Positions 18,754-28,110 of a stretch of DNA of 29,684 nt are shown piece after piece; position 1 is the first letter of the stretch, and the number at the start of each line of letters is the position of its first letter. The DNA comes from Eubacterium sp. (lineage in GTDB: Bacteria > Bacillota > Clostridia > Oscillospirales > Acutalibacteraceae), in assembly GCA_029052085.1 (NCBI GenBank), contig JAIDJS010000335.1, positions 1 through 29,684 of the forward strand, given 5' to 3'. The notes beneath the pieces were generated by a model. It searched no databases. It was given only the letters and a program-made list of their open reading frames with translations, and was not told where the DNA came from. Both the position numbers and the translations under genes were made by a program.

Positions 18754-19469
18754 TGTATAATTACAGCGGAATAAAGACTGAAATTGTAGAGCTTTTATCT
18801 ATAAACAGGTTTAATGATTCTAAAGAATTTTATGAAGAGCATAAAGAGGAATTAAAGCAGGGTGCAACCATTCCGATGCGGCAGATTGTACTTGATTTAT
18901 CAGATTTGATGAGTGAACTGGATCCGCTTTTTGATTTGAATCCTGTTTATTCCGTTTCAAGAATCAGAAGAGATACACGGCGAACCAAAAGTAAAATGAT
19001 GTATCGCGAAAATCTTTGGCTTATGCTGAGAAGAAATAAGGTTGCCTATCCGTTTGCTCCGTTTTACTGGTTTGAATTTTTACCTGCAGGATATGCCTTC
19101 GGTTTGGGAATGTGGACCCAGAAGCCTTCTCAGTTTGATGTTGTCCGCAGAAAGATTCTTGAAGAACCGAAACGATGGCTTGATGCTGTAAAGGCAACAG
19201 AAGATGCCGGCTTAACTTACGGAACACGCGATAGTTACAAAAAAGATAAGGTGCCGGATGCTCCCGAGGAATTAAAACAGTATCTTAATGCAAAAAATAT
19301 GGAATTTGTACGTTGGAATTCAGATTTAAGAAATATTGCTTCGGAAAAATTGATTGATGAGTTACGTCTTATGATTGATGTATCATCACCTATGTATCAG
19401 TTTTTAATTGAAGCTTATGATAAAGCAGTTAGTGAGGGTTTAATCAATGCAGATGATTACAGAAGATAA
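18753..19469 (+). CDS. DUF2461-family protein
   Basis: This 238-residue protein matches the DUF2461 (TIGR02453-like) pattern: an NRFNDSKEFYEEHKEELKQG start, a middle built on RIRRDTRRTKSKMMYRENLW (about residues 70-89), and FYWFEFLPAGYAFGLGMW. The Arg-Asp-x-Arg and Lys residues are the family hallmark. No biochemical function is established for the family to my knowledge. I chose ATG 18753, which shares a base with the previous stop (TAATG); an in-frame GTG at 18663 would extend 90 bases into the upstream gene. The 3' end overlaps the phosphohexomutase start by 23 bases. No signal peptide or membrane segment is evident. Confidence 0.85.
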   Translation: MYNYSGIKTEIVELLSINRFNDSKEFYEEHKEELKQGATIPMRQIVLDLSDLMSELDPLFDLNPVYSVSRIRRDTRRTKSKMMYRENLWLMLRRNKVAYPFAPFYWFEFLPAGYAFGLGMWTQKPSQFDVVRRKILEEPKRWLDAVKATEDAGLTYGTRDSYKKDKVPDAPEELKQYLNAKNMEFVRWNSDLRNIASEKLIDELRLMIDVSSPMYQFLIEAYDKAVSEGLINADDYRR

Positions 19470-20940
19470 ATTAATAAAATTAAAAAGCGGTACGGATATA
19501 AGAGGAGTTGCCGTTAAAACCGAAACGGAAGAAATTGAATTAACAGATGAGGTTATTGAAAAAATATGCACTGCATTTGTTATTTGGCTCAGAAAAAAAG
19601 AGGGCAGGGAAGATTTACGAATCGCAGTCGGTCATGATTCAAGAATATCGGCAGGCAGAATAAAAGCAGCCGCTGTTAAGGCTTTTGCGGCAGAAGGTGT
19701 TACTGTTTATGACTGCGGTCTTTCATCAACCCCGGCAATGTTTATGTCTATTGTTCTTGATATAAAAGTTGATGCATCGCTTGAAATAACGGCTTCTCAT
19801 CATCCTTATCAGAGAAATGGTCTTAAATTCTTTACAAAAAACGGCGGGCTTGAAGGAGGCGATGTTAAGGATATTCTTCATATTGCTTACTCAGCAGAGC
19901 CTGGAAGCAAAGCGGGAAGCGTTATAAATTATGATTTTATGACGGTTTACTGCGAACATCTTAAAAATAAGATTATAAGTGAAGTAAAAGACGGAGACAG
20001 ACCTCTTGAAAATCTTAAAATATCTGTTGATGCCGGAAATGGTGTTGGTGGATTTTATGCGGAAAAGGTTTTAAAGCCTCTTGGTGCGGATGTAAGTTCA
20101 AGTCAGTTTCTGGAACCGGACGGCATGTTTCCGAATCATATTCCAAACCCTGAGAATAAAGAGGCAATTGCATCAGCCTGCGATATGGTAATAAAATCCA
20201 ATTCGGATTTTGGAATTATTTTTGATACAGATGTTGACAGAATGGGCTGTGTAAGTTCAAATGGTGAGGAAATAAACAGAAATCGCCTTGTTGCATTGGC
20301 TTCCGTTATTGCTCTTGATGGCAATGAAGGCGGCACTGTTGTTACTGACAGCCTTACATCAGACGGATTAAGAGCTTTTATCGAAAAAGATTTGGGCGGA
20401 AAACAGCTTCGCTTCAAGCGCGGATATAAAAATGTTATTGATAAATCAATCGAGCTTAATCAGGCAGGTGTGAATTCCCCGTTAGCGATTGAAACAAGCG
20501 GTCATGCGGCACTTAAAGAGAATTATTTTCTTGATGATGGAGCTTTTCTTGCAACGAAAATTGTTATTCTTCTTGCGAAGCTTAATAAACAGGGAAAATC
20601 AATTGATGATTTAATTAAAAACCTTAAGGAGCCTGCTGAAAGCATTGAAATCAGAGTGCCGATTTTGCTGGAAGATTTTAAGGAGTACGGCGAAAAGGTT
20701 ATTGCTCAGTTGATTGAATATGCAGAAAAAAGAGCCGGCTGGCAGGTTGAGAAGGAAAATTATGAGGGCGTAAGAATCAATGTGGACGGCGGATGGTTTT
20801 TACTTCGGCTTTCTGTTCATGATCCGATACTTCCGCTTAATCTTGAAAATGATAATGCCGGCGTTTCGGAAGAAATTGCAAAGGAATTAAAACGTTTTCT
20901 TTCTTCATTTGATAAGCTTGATTTAAAAAATTTTGATTAA
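19447..20940 (+). CDS. Phosphoglucomutase/phosphomannomutase family enzyme
   Basis: This 497-residue alpha-D-phosphohexomutase interconverts hexose 1- and 6-phosphates through a phosphoserine intermediate. The four domains are marked by the phosphoserine loop TASHHP with Ser117, the Mg-binding loop DTDVDR (Asp260, Asp262, Asp264), the sugar-binding loop ETSGH (Glu349-His353) and a C-terminal phosphate-binding domain. The N-terminus has the DIRG motif (residues 17-20). Whether the natural substrate is glucose, mannose or an aminosugar cannot be told; a missing GlmM-like context argues against glucosamine. GAGGG at 19434-19438 lies eight bases before ATG 19447. It overlaps the DUF2461 gene by 23 bases and is eight bases from addB. 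Confidence 0.94.
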   Translation: MQMITEDKLIKLKSGTDIRGVAVKTETEEIELTDEVIEKICTAFVIWLRKKEGREDLRIAVGHDSRISAGRIKAAAVKAFAAEGVTVYDCGLSSTPAMFMSIVLDIKVDASLEITASHHPYQRNGLKFFTKNGGLEGGDVKDILHIAYSAEPGSKAGSVINYDFMTVYCEHLKNKIISEVKDGDRPLENLKISVDAGNGVGGFYAEKVLKPLGADVSSSQFLEPDGMFPNHIPNPENKEAIASACDMVIKSNSDFGIIFDTDVDRMGCVSSNGEEINRNRLVALASVIALDGNEGGTVVTDSLTSDGLRAFIEKDLGGKQLRFKRGYKNVIDKSIELNQAGVNSPLAIETSGHAALKENYFLDDGAFLATKIVILLAKLNKQGKSIDDLIKNLKEPAESIEIRVPILLEDFKEYGEKVIAQLIEYAEKRAGWQVEKENYEGVRINVDGGWFLLRLSVHDPILPLNLENDNAGVSEEIAKELKRFLSSFDKLDLKNFD

Positions 20941-20948
20941 GGTGCATT

Positions 20949-23900
20949 ATGCTTCGATTTATTTTTGGCCGTTCCGGCTATGGAAAAACAGAATACTGCT
21001 TTAAAGAGATTGAAAGGCTTGCCAAAAGCGGAGAAGAAAATATACTGCTCATAACACCTGAGCAGTATAATTTTACTGCGGAACGCAGGCTGCTTTCTGC
21101 ACTTGGCGAAAGCGGAATCAACAAGGTAGAAAATTCATCCTTTTCCCGTCTTTGCAATGAGGCATCAAGGCTTTATGGAGGAGATAAACTTCCGGTTGTT
21201 TCAAAAGGCGCAAAAGCCGTTTTGATGAAAAAAGCAATTGATATAGTCAGTAAAGAGCTGAAAGTGTTCAATAAAAAAATTAATTCTTCATCCTTTATAA
21301 CCTCTATGGTTAAGATTTATGATGAAATGAAATCCTGTGATATCAGTGCGGATAAGCTTTTTTCCGTTTCCGAAAGGGTTGATAGGGAAATTCTTTCCTT
21401 AAAGCTTGCTGATATGAGCAGGATTATAAATGCTTATGAAGGCTTGCTGAAAGGGTCGTATTATGATGCTTCAGATGAGCTTTCAAGGCTTTACGGAAAG
21501 CTTTCTGGCACGGATTATTTTAAAAACCGCTGTGTTTTCATAGATGGCTTTAACGGATTTGTTGCCAATGAATATAAAATTTTAGAACTTATTATTTTGA
21601 ATGCAGAATATGTAACGATAACGTTGGCTACAGATTCCTTTGGCTGTAATGATAAATATAATCTTTTTTCCTATGTAAACAGGAATGCGGAAATACTGAA
21701 AAATATTGCTGAAAAAAATAAAATTGCAGTAGATATTGTTAATCTTGATAAAAATTACAGAACTGTTAATAATGCGCTTCTCTGCTGTGAAAGGTATCTG
21801 TTTTCGCCGGATAACTATCAATTTACGGATACCTGCAGTGCAGTTGAAATTTATTCGGCGAAAAATATTTCAGATGAATGCGATTACATAGCGCTTCAGA
21901 TAAAAAAGGAATTAAGAAACGGGCAAAAAGCAAAGGACATAGCCGTTATCTGCAGAGATACAAATATGTATGCCAATGAGATTGTTTATGCTTTCAGAAA
22001 GTATCAGATTCCTTATTATGATGATGAACGCCAGCCGGTTAATACGCAGCCTTTAATGGTATTTGTTCAGTATCTTTTGCGCACGGTTGTTTATTCCTTT
22101 AAATCTGAGGATATCTTAAGTCTTGCAAAAACCGGCTTAACTGATTTGGATTCAAAGAGCATAAGCAATATTGAAAATTATATTTATCTTTGGAATATAA
22201 ACGGCATAAAAAAATGGAGCAGTCCTTTTGAAGCTTCAACAAAGGGGTTTGCTTCTGAAATAACAGAAAATGACAGAAAAAAGCTTGATACAATAAATGG
22301 TTCAAGAAAGTATCTGTTTGAAAGGCTGAATCATTTTAAAAACGCCGTAAAATCCGAAAATGCCAAGGATATCGGCGCTGCAATATATAATTGTTTAATA
22401 GCCTTTCATGTTAATAAACATTTGAAGGAGATTGCTGTGGCTCTTTCTTCATATGGCAAAAACATTCTTGCCGAAGAGCAGGGAAGAGTGTGGGATATTT
22501 TGATGAATATTCTTAATCAGCTTGCCGTTGTCCTTCAGAATGAAGAGATTTCGGTTAAGGATTATCTTTCCTTGTTTAACATAATGATTTCCTGCGAGGA
22601 TTTGGGTGTATTGCCGCAGGGTCTTGATAATGTTCAGTTTGGACAGGCAGACAGAATGAGAGCCGATAACCCTAAATCGGTATATATTCTGGGCGCAAAC
22701 GAGGGTGAGTTTCCGCAGGCGGTTACAAGCGGCGGTTTATTATCGGAACATGACAGGGTCGTTTTAAGCAATAATGATCTTGAGCTTTATTCTTTTGGCG
22801 AAACGCTTAATTTGCAGGAACGTTATTTTGCTTATATGGCGGTAAGTGCAGCAAGCGAAAAGCTTACTGTTACTTATCTTGGCAATGGAAAAAATCCAAT
22901 TCCGTCTATCATTGTAACCTCCCTCAAAAAGCTGTTTTTGCATATTAAAGAAATCAAGTATACGGATATTCCCGATATGGATTTGATAGAAAGCAAATCA
23001 GCAGCGTTTGAGCTTATGGCTGAAAGATTTAATGAGTATTCGGAATTTTCGGAAAGTCTGAAGGAATATTTCAAAAATGATGTTCGTTTCAGTTCTGTCA
23101 GAAATCTTTGCGAAAATGACGATATAAAGATAAATGATAAAGAATTGTCAACAAAGCTTTTTGGAAAAGATATGTATTTATCTGCATCAAGGCTTGAAGA
23201 TTTCTTTAATTGCCGTTTCAGATATTTCTGCAAATTCGGTCTTATGGCAAAGCCGCGTCAGAAAGCGGAAATGGATGCTATGAGAACGGGTACGGTTATT
23301 CATTATGTGCTTGAAAAGCTTATTGCTGAAGTGGGTTCCGAAAGTCTTGGCAAAATGAGCGAAAGCGAAATAAAGCTTATCGTTGATAAATATTTTCGAT
23401 ATTATTTAAAAAATGAAATGGGAAGCAGCGATGAATTTTCGGCGCGCTTTACCTATCAGTTTTTACGACTTTCCAAGATGCTTTACAGTGTTGTTTTAAG
23501 GCTTGCTGCTGAATTTTCTCAAAGTGAATTCAGCGCAAAAGCTTTTGAGCTGAATATTGATAAAGACGGTGATGTAAAACCAACCGTTATAAATCTTCAA
23601 AGCGGCGGAACCGTCCAAATCCGGGGTGAGGTTGACCGTGTTGATGTGCTTGAAGAAAACGGCATCAGATATGTAAGAGTTGTTGACTATAAATCCGGCA
23701 ATAAGAGGTTTTCACTTTCCGATATCATTTACGGTCTGAACTTGCAGATGTTTGTATATCTGTTTACATTATGTAATGACAAAAGCAGTGCATTCAGCGG
23801 TGTTCCCGCAGGTGTGCTTTATATGCACGCCGCAAGGTCCGTTTTGTCAACGGAAAGAAATATAGAAAAAGACAAGCTGGTAAACGAAGAAAATAAGGAA

Positions 23901-24260
23901 TTTAAAATGAAAGGTCTGGTTCTTTATGATGAGAGCCATGATATCCTTTCGTCAATGGAAAAAGACCTGAAAGGGAAATATATTCCTGTCAAAGTTACAA
24001 AAAACGGGCTTTCAGGATGTTTTGCCTCATTGGAGGAACTGGGAAGAATCGGAAAAAAGGTTGAAAATCTTATCGTACAGATGGGCAATAATCTTCAGTC
24101 CGGTTTTATAGAGCAGAACCCGATTCATGGTAAAAATCACGATAGAACCTGCGAATTCTGCGACTATTCTTCTGTTTGTGCCAACAGAAGAAGTATTGAG
24201 AGCAGGGTAATGGATGATCTTAATGATGAAGATGTTTTAGAGCGTTTAAAGGAGGAATGA
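20949..24260 (+). CDS. addB: ATP-dependent helicase/nuclease AddB
   Basis: AddB is the second subunit of the AddAB complex, which resects double-strand breaks and responds to Chi to load RecA in Gram-positive bacteria. The 1103-residue protein starts with a P-loop GRSGYGKT (residues 7-14), has an inactivated helicase-like core and ends with a nuclease domain (EVDRVDV, then VVDYKSGNKRFSL). Cysteines for the structural 4Fe-4S cluster are present: Cys755 (or Cys761) far upstream and Cys1068, Cys1071, Cys1077 at the end. The C-x2-C-x5-C spacing equals that of Bacillus AddB. GGTG upstream of ATG 20949 serves as ribosome-binding site. addA follows at once, the standard gene order. Confidence 0.96.
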   Translation: MLRFIFGRSGYGKTEYCFKEIERLAKSGEENILLITPEQYNFTAERRLLSALGESGINKVENSSFSRLCNEASRLYGGDKLPVVSKGAKAVLMKKAIDIVSKELKVFNKKINSSSFITSMVKIYDEMKSCDISADKLFSVSERVDREILSLKLADMSRIINAYEGLLKGSYYDASDELSRLYGKLSGTDYFKNRCVFIDGFNGFVANEYKILELIILNAEYVTITLATDSFGCNDKYNLFSYVNRNAEILKNIAEKNKIAVDIVNLDKNYRTVNNALLCCERYLFSPDNYQFTDTCSAVEIYSAKNISDECDYIALQIKKELRNGQKAKDIAVICRDTNMYANEIVYAFRKYQIPYYDDERQPVNTQPLMVFVQYLLRTVVYSFKSEDILSLAKTGLTDLDSKSISNIENYIYLWNINGIKKWSSPFEASTKGFASEITENDRKKLDTINGSRKYLFERLNHFKNAVKSENAKDIGAAIYNCLIAFHVNKHLKEIAVALSSYGKNILAEEQGRVWDILMNILNQLAVVLQNEEISVKDYLSLFNIMISCEDLGVLPQGLDNVQFGQADRMRADNPKSVYILGANEGEFPQAVTSGGLLSEHDRVVLSNNDLELYSFGETLNLQERYFAYMAVSAASEKLTVTYLGNGKNPIPSIIVTSLKKLFLHIKEIKYTDIPDMDLIESKSAAFELMAERFNEYSEFSESLKEYFKNDVRFSSVRNLCENDDIKINDKELSTKLFGKDMYLSASRLEDFFNCRFRYFCKFGLMAKPRQKAEMDAMRTGTVIHYVLEKLIAEVGSESLGKMSESEIKLIVDKYFRYYLKNEMGSSDEFSARFTYQFLRLSKMLYSVVLRLAAEFSQSEFSAKAFELNIDKDGDVKPTVINLQSGGTVQIRGEVDRVDVLEENGIRYVRVVDYKSGNKRFSLSDIIYGLNLQMFVYLFTLCNDKSSAFSGVPAGVLYMHAARSVLSTERNIEKDKLVNEENKEFKMKGLVLYDESHDILSSMEKDLKGKYIPVKVTKNGLSGCFASLEELGRIGKKVENLIVQMGNNLQSGFIEQNPIHGKNHDRTCEFCDYSSVCANRRSIESRVMDDLNDEDVLERLKEE
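24248..24255 (+). promoter_or_regulatory. addA ribosome-binding site inside the addB end
   Basis: AAAGGAGG is a near-perfect Shine-Dalgarno within the last addB codons. It lies one base before ATG 24257 but seven bases before TTG 24263, so it favours the TTG as the addA start. Confidence 0.8.
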
Positions 24261-24262
24261 GC

Positions 24263-27200
24263 TTGCCGAATTGGACAAAACAGCAAAGTAATGCAATAAA
24301 CGCAAGAAATGCCAATATTCTTGTTTCTGCTGCGGCAGGTTCAGGAAAAACAGCAGTTCTGGTTGAAAGAGTTAAAGAGATAATCATGGATATTGAAAAT
24401 CCAATCAATATTGATCAGCTTCTTATTGTAACCTTTACGAATGCGGCTGCTGCTGAAATGAAATCAAGAATTGCTGCAAAGCTGGAAGATGTATTAAAAG
24501 AAAATCCCAATGATTTTAACGCTGCAAGGCAAATGTCTTTGCTTTCCTGTGCAAAAATCTGCACAGTTGACTCCTTTTGTCTGAATCTTGTTAAGGATAA
24601 TTTCTTTAATCTCGGTATGAATCAGGATTTTTCTATTCTTGATCAGGCAGAACTGAATATTCTTTCCGATACTGCATTGGATGCAGTGCTGGATAGATTT
24701 TATGATGAAAACAGCAGTGCGTTTTTACAGCTTACGGATCTTTTATCTCAGCCCAAGGATGATAAAGCATTTGTTTCTGCTATCAAGAGAATACATAATT
24801 ATATTTATGCACAGCCGTTTCCCGTTAAATGGCTTTTTGATATGGCAGAGCTTTATAATCCGAATGTAGCTCTTAAGGACAGTGTGTGGTATCCGTATCT
24901 GATTGAGCAGGTGAAATCTGCACTTGAATATGGCAAAAGCCTTGTTTTGAAATGTACAGAGTTTCTTGATCCTGCTGATGAGCTTTTTGAAAAATATTCT
25001 CAGAATCTTGCGGATGATTTATGTATTTATGAAAAGCTGCTTAAAAGTACAGAAAACGGCTGGAATGAAATTATACTTGCATTTAAAGGGGTTCGTTTTA
25101 CAAGGCTTGCAAATAAAAGGAATTATGTTTCTCCTGCAAAGGACGAAATATCGTCCAGACGTGATATTTATAAAAACATTGTAAATAAAGAACTGCCAGT
25201 ATTGTTCTGCGCTATGACAGAGGACTATACCGAGGATATGAAGGCTCTTTATCCGTTGCTGAGAAAGCTTTGTGAGGTTATCAAAGCATATGATGCCGAG
25301 CTTCTTGCTGTCAAGCATGAAAGAAACGGTTACTCTTTTTCCGATATAGAGCATTTTGCAATCAATCTTTTAACAGATGTTGATGAAAATGGCAATGTAG
25401 CAAAATCCGGACTTGCAGAGGATTTGCAGCATAATTTTTATGAAATTCTTGTTGATGAATATCAGGATACAAACGAAGCACAGGATTTGATTTATCAAAT
25501 GCTTTCAAACGGTAAAAATTGCTTTATGGTTGGAGATGTTAAGCAAAGTATTTATCGATTCAGGCTTGCTATGCCGCAGATTTTTATTGAAAAAAGAAAT
25601 AATTATGATTATTATGATGAGAAAAATAATTCAGACAATTCGAAAATTATTTTGGATAAAAACTTCCGCTCAAGAGAACATATCTGTAAATATGTAAACT
25701 ATATTTTTACTGCCTTTATGAGCGAGCAGGTTGGAGAAATTGATTATAATAAGGATGAATTTCTGAATTATGGTGCGCAGTATAATAACAGTGATATTCC
25801 GTCAGCCCAGATTAAAATATTAAATAATACAAAGGGCGACGCTTTTGATAAAAATGAAGCAATATATATTGCCAAAACAATCCTGAATAAAATTAAAAGC
25901 GGAGAGCTGATTAAAGACGGAGAAAATTACAGACCAATCAGATACGGCGATTTTGCAATACTTTTAAGATCTGTAAAAAATCATATTAATGAGTACAATG
26001 AGGTTTTAACATCATTCGGTATCCCGGTTATAGCCGATAATTCTTCCAATCTGTTTGAAAGCAACGAGATTAAAATTCTGCTTTCCCTTCTTCGAGTAAT
26101 CGATAATCCTATGCAGGATATACCGCTTCTTTCGGTTATGATGTCGCCGTTATATGGCTTTACAGCAGAAGAAATGGCTGAAATCAAAACAGAAAACGAA
26201 AGTATAAAAACCAATCTTTATACAAGCATAGTGAATTCAAAATCCGAAAAGGTAATTGCCTTTCTTGAAGAAATTGATATGCTGGGGAAAATATCTGTAA
26301 CAATGGCTGTTTCGGCATTTATCAGATATATCTGTGAATATAAATCTGTTTATGCTTTTGTGAATGCTCTCGGAAACGGAGAGCAGAGATGCAGAAATAT
26401 TGCAAAGCTTATTGATTTTGCTGCTGCCTTTGATGGTTCAGACCGTGTTGGTTTAACTGCATTTATGCGCCTTGTTGATAAGGTTGAAGAAAGCGAAAAC
26501 GGAATAGAAAGTGCTGTTCTTAATCCTGCTGCTGAAAACGCAGTTTCCATAATGAGTATTCATCATTCAAAGGGGCTTGAATTTCCTGTTGTGATTCTTG
26601 CAGGTGCTTCAAGAAGATACAATCTGCTTGATTTATCGGACAAGCTTCTTCTGAATTCATCATTGGGTTTAGGTTTAAAAATGCATAATGAAGAGATGCT
26701 TTATAATTACAATACAATTCCTTATGCAGTGCTGAAAGAAAAAAACAAGGTTGCGCTTATTAGTGAAAATCTCAGAGTACTTTATGTTGCATTAACAAGA
26801 GCAAAGGAGCAGTTTATAACTTTTATTACTGCTGAAAATATAGCTTCAAAAATATCCTCGCTTTCAGCTAAAATATCTGATGGTAAGATTGCTCCGTATC
26901 TTTGTAAAAATATTAAAAGTGATGCTGATTTTATACTTTTAAGTGCATTGACACATCAGAACGGGAAAAAGCTTAGGGATTATGCTGATATAGATATAAA
27001 AACCGTTGTTGCTGATTTTCCGCTTGATATAGAAATGATTGATACGGTTGATGAGATTGAAGAAACCGAAGCTGCCGAAAGGGCAGAGGCTGATTCTGAA
27101 ATCGTTTCTGAAATTTCAAAAAGGCTTTCTTTTGAATACAACAATCTGAAAATATCTTCGATGGCTGCTAAAAGAACGGCATCAAGTCTTGATGACAGCG

Positions 27201-27757
27201 TTAAGGGCTTTGATTATTTTGCATCAAGCAAACCGGCATTTATGAATGCTGACGGAATGACTCCAAGCGAAAAGGGAACTGCAATGCACAGCTTTATGCA
27301 GTATTGTAATTATCATAATGCAAAGAATGATCTTGAAGGCGAAATAACAAGGCTTTTGAATAACGCTTATCTTACTGAGGAACAGGCAGAAAGTTTAAGC
27401 AGGGAAGAGCTGTCAGCACTGTTCAGTTCGGAATTTGCCGAAAGAATGTTTAATGCTGATAAGCTTTACAGAGAATTTAAGGTTTCATCTTTTGTTAAGC
27501 TTAGTGATATTGAGGATATAGACAGTGATGAGGAAATTTTAGTTCAGGGTATTTCTGATTGTGTATTTGAAGAAAACGGAGAACTGGTAATTGTTGATTA
27601 TAAAACAGATAGAGTAAAAAGCGAGAATCAGCTTCTTTCCATGTATGAAAATCAAATTGCATTCTATAAAAAAGCGGTTTCAAATGCGCTTGAAAAAAAT
27701 GTTAAGGAAGCTGTTTTGTATTCATTTAAGCTTGGTAAAGTTTGCAGTTATAAATAA
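24263..27757 (+). CDS. addA: ATP-dependent helicase/nuclease AddA
   Basis: AddA is the UvrD-type helicase and second nuclease of AddAB. The 1164-residue protein (Bacillus AddA is about 1230) has all helicase motifs: Q-like WTKQQ, Walker A AAAGSGKT (Lys29), TFTNAAAAEM, Walker B VDEYQDT, GDVKQSIYRFR, SIHHSKGLEFPVV and RVLYVALTRAKEQ. The RecB-type nuclease follows, with TAMHSFMQY, the active-site VDYKTD (Asp1112, Lys1114) and the YENQIAFYKKAV glutamine motif. I chose TTG 24263, because the ribosome-binding site is seven bases before it and known AddA proteins begin close to the WT-Q motif. The alternative ATG 24257 would add two residues and overlap the addB stop as ATGA. It is the last gene of the run; I see no clear terminator after it. 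Confidence 0.96.
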   Translation: MPNWTKQQSNAINARNANILVSAAAGSGKTAVLVERVKEIIMDIENPINIDQLLIVTFTNAAAAEMKSRIAAKLEDVLKENPNDFNAARQMSLLSCAKICTVDSFCLNLVKDNFFNLGMNQDFSILDQAELNILSDTALDAVLDRFYDENSSAFLQLTDLLSQPKDDKAFVSAIKRIHNYIYAQPFPVKWLFDMAELYNPNVALKDSVWYPYLIEQVKSALEYGKSLVLKCTEFLDPADELFEKYSQNLADDLCIYEKLLKSTENGWNEIILAFKGVRFTRLANKRNYVSPAKDEISSRRDIYKNIVNKELPVLFCAMTEDYTEDMKALYPLLRKLCEVIKAYDAELLAVKHERNGYSFSDIEHFAINLLTDVDENGNVAKSGLAEDLQHNFYEILVDEYQDTNEAQDLIYQMLSNGKNCFMVGDVKQSIYRFRLAMPQIFIEKRNNYDYYDEKNNSDNSKIILDKNFRSREHICKYVNYIFTAFMSEQVGEIDYNKDEFLNYGAQYNNSDIPSAQIKILNNTKGDAFDKNEAIYIAKTILNKIKSGELIKDGENYRPIRYGDFAILLRSVKNHINEYNEVLTSFGIPVIADNSSNLFESNEIKILLSLLRVIDNPMQDIPLLSVMMSPLYGFTAEEMAEIKTENESIKTNLYTSIVNSKSEKVIAFLEEIDMLGKISVTMAVSAFIRYICEYKSVYAFVNALGNGEQRCRNIAKLIDFAAAFDGSDRVGLTAFMRLVDKVEESENGIESAVLNPAAENAVSIMSIHHSKGLEFPVVILAGASRRYNLLDLSDKLLLNSSLGLGLKMHNEEMLYNYNTIPYAVLKEKNKVALISENLRVLYVALTRAKEQFITFITAENIASKISSLSAKISDGKIAPYLCKNIKSDADFILLSALTHQNGKKLRDYADIDIKTVVADFPLDIEMIDTVDEIEETEAAERAEADSEIVSEISKRLSFEYNNLKISSMAAKRTASSLDDSVKGFDYFASSKPAFMNADGMTPSEKGTAMHSFMQYCNYHNAKNDLEGEITRLLNNAYLTEEQAESLSREELSALFSSEFAERMFNADKLYREFKVSSFVKLSDIEDIDSDEEILVQGISDCVFEENGELVIVDYKTDRVKSENQLLSMYENQIAFYKKAVSNALEKNVKEAVLYSFKLGKVCSYK

Positions 27758-27771
27758 TTTAAAAAAAACAC

Positions 27772-27800
27772 TTGCAATTTTGCTTTGTTTGTGTTATTAT
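27772..27800 (+). promoter_or_regulatory. Promoter of rpmE
   Basis: TTGCAA at 27772-27777 and TATTAT at 27795-27800 are 17 bases apart, giving a likely start near 27807 and a leader of about 32 bases. It begins 14 bases after the addA stop. Confidence 0.75.
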
Positions 27801-27808
27801 TCCAAATG

Positions 27809-27825
27809 TTATGATATTATCGTAA
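27809..27825 (+). repeat. 17-base imperfect palindrome in the rpmE leader
   Basis: TTATGATA and TATCGTAA flank a central T; the arms match at seven of eight positions. It lies between the -10 box and the AGAGGTG ribosome-binding site, where an operator could act. It does not match the Zur or PerR consensus as I know them. Confidence 0.4.
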
Positions 27826-27838
27826 AGAGGTGAAAACA

Positions 27839-28042
27839 ATGAAAGACGGAATTCATCCAAACTATGAAACTTGCACCGTAAGATGTGCTTGTGGCGCAAC
27901 TTATGAAACAAAAAGCACTAAGGGCGAGCTCAAAGTTGATATCTGTTCAAAGTGTCATCCATTCTATACAGGTAAGCAGAAGCTTGTTGATACAGGCGGT
28001 CGTGTAGACAGATTCAACAGAAGATATGGCAAAAAGAACTAA
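27839..28042 (+). CDS. rpmE: 50S ribosomal protein L31 (zinc type)
   Basis: L31 bridges the large and small ribosomal subunits. The 67-residue protein is full length and of the C+ type, with the zinc ligands Cys16 and Cys18 (RCACG) and Cys36 and Cys39 (CSKC), followed by the invariant [10 protein letters not shown] and [11 protein letters not shown]. An extra Cys12 is present. I chose ATG 27839, because AGAGGTG at 27825-27831 lies seven bases before it; the in-frame GTG at 27830 is part of that site. It has its own promoter and a strong terminator, so it is monocistronic. The zinc-binding form can act as a zinc store when replaced by a Cys-free paralog; none is visible here. Confidence 0.97.
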   Translation: MKDGIHPNYETCTVRCACGATYETKSTKGELKVDICSKCHPFYTGKQKLVDTGGRVDRFNRRYGKKN

Positions 28043-28052
28043 TCAAAATGAT

Positions 28053-28088
28053 TAAGGCAACGAAACCCGTTGCCTTTTTTGTTTTTTT
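28053..28088 (+). terminator. Rho-independent terminator of rpmE
   Basis: A 9-bp perfect stem (28053-28061 with 28067-28075, AAGGCAACG/CGTTGCCTT) with a five-base loop is followed by a T-rich tract. It is ten bases after the rpmE stop. Confidence 0.93.
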
Positions 28089-28110
28089 ATATTAAATTCT
28101 GAGGTTATCT

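Noticed and set aside
20949..27757. AddAB as part of a new defence island
   Set aside because: Both proteins have the standard order, motifs and near-usual lengths of the housekeeping complex, and no restriction, CRISPR or effector genes are nearby.
27815..27820. Second -10 box (TATTAT) for rpmE
   Set aside because: No acceptable -35 lies 16-18 bases upstream, whereas the 27772-27800 pair is well spaced.
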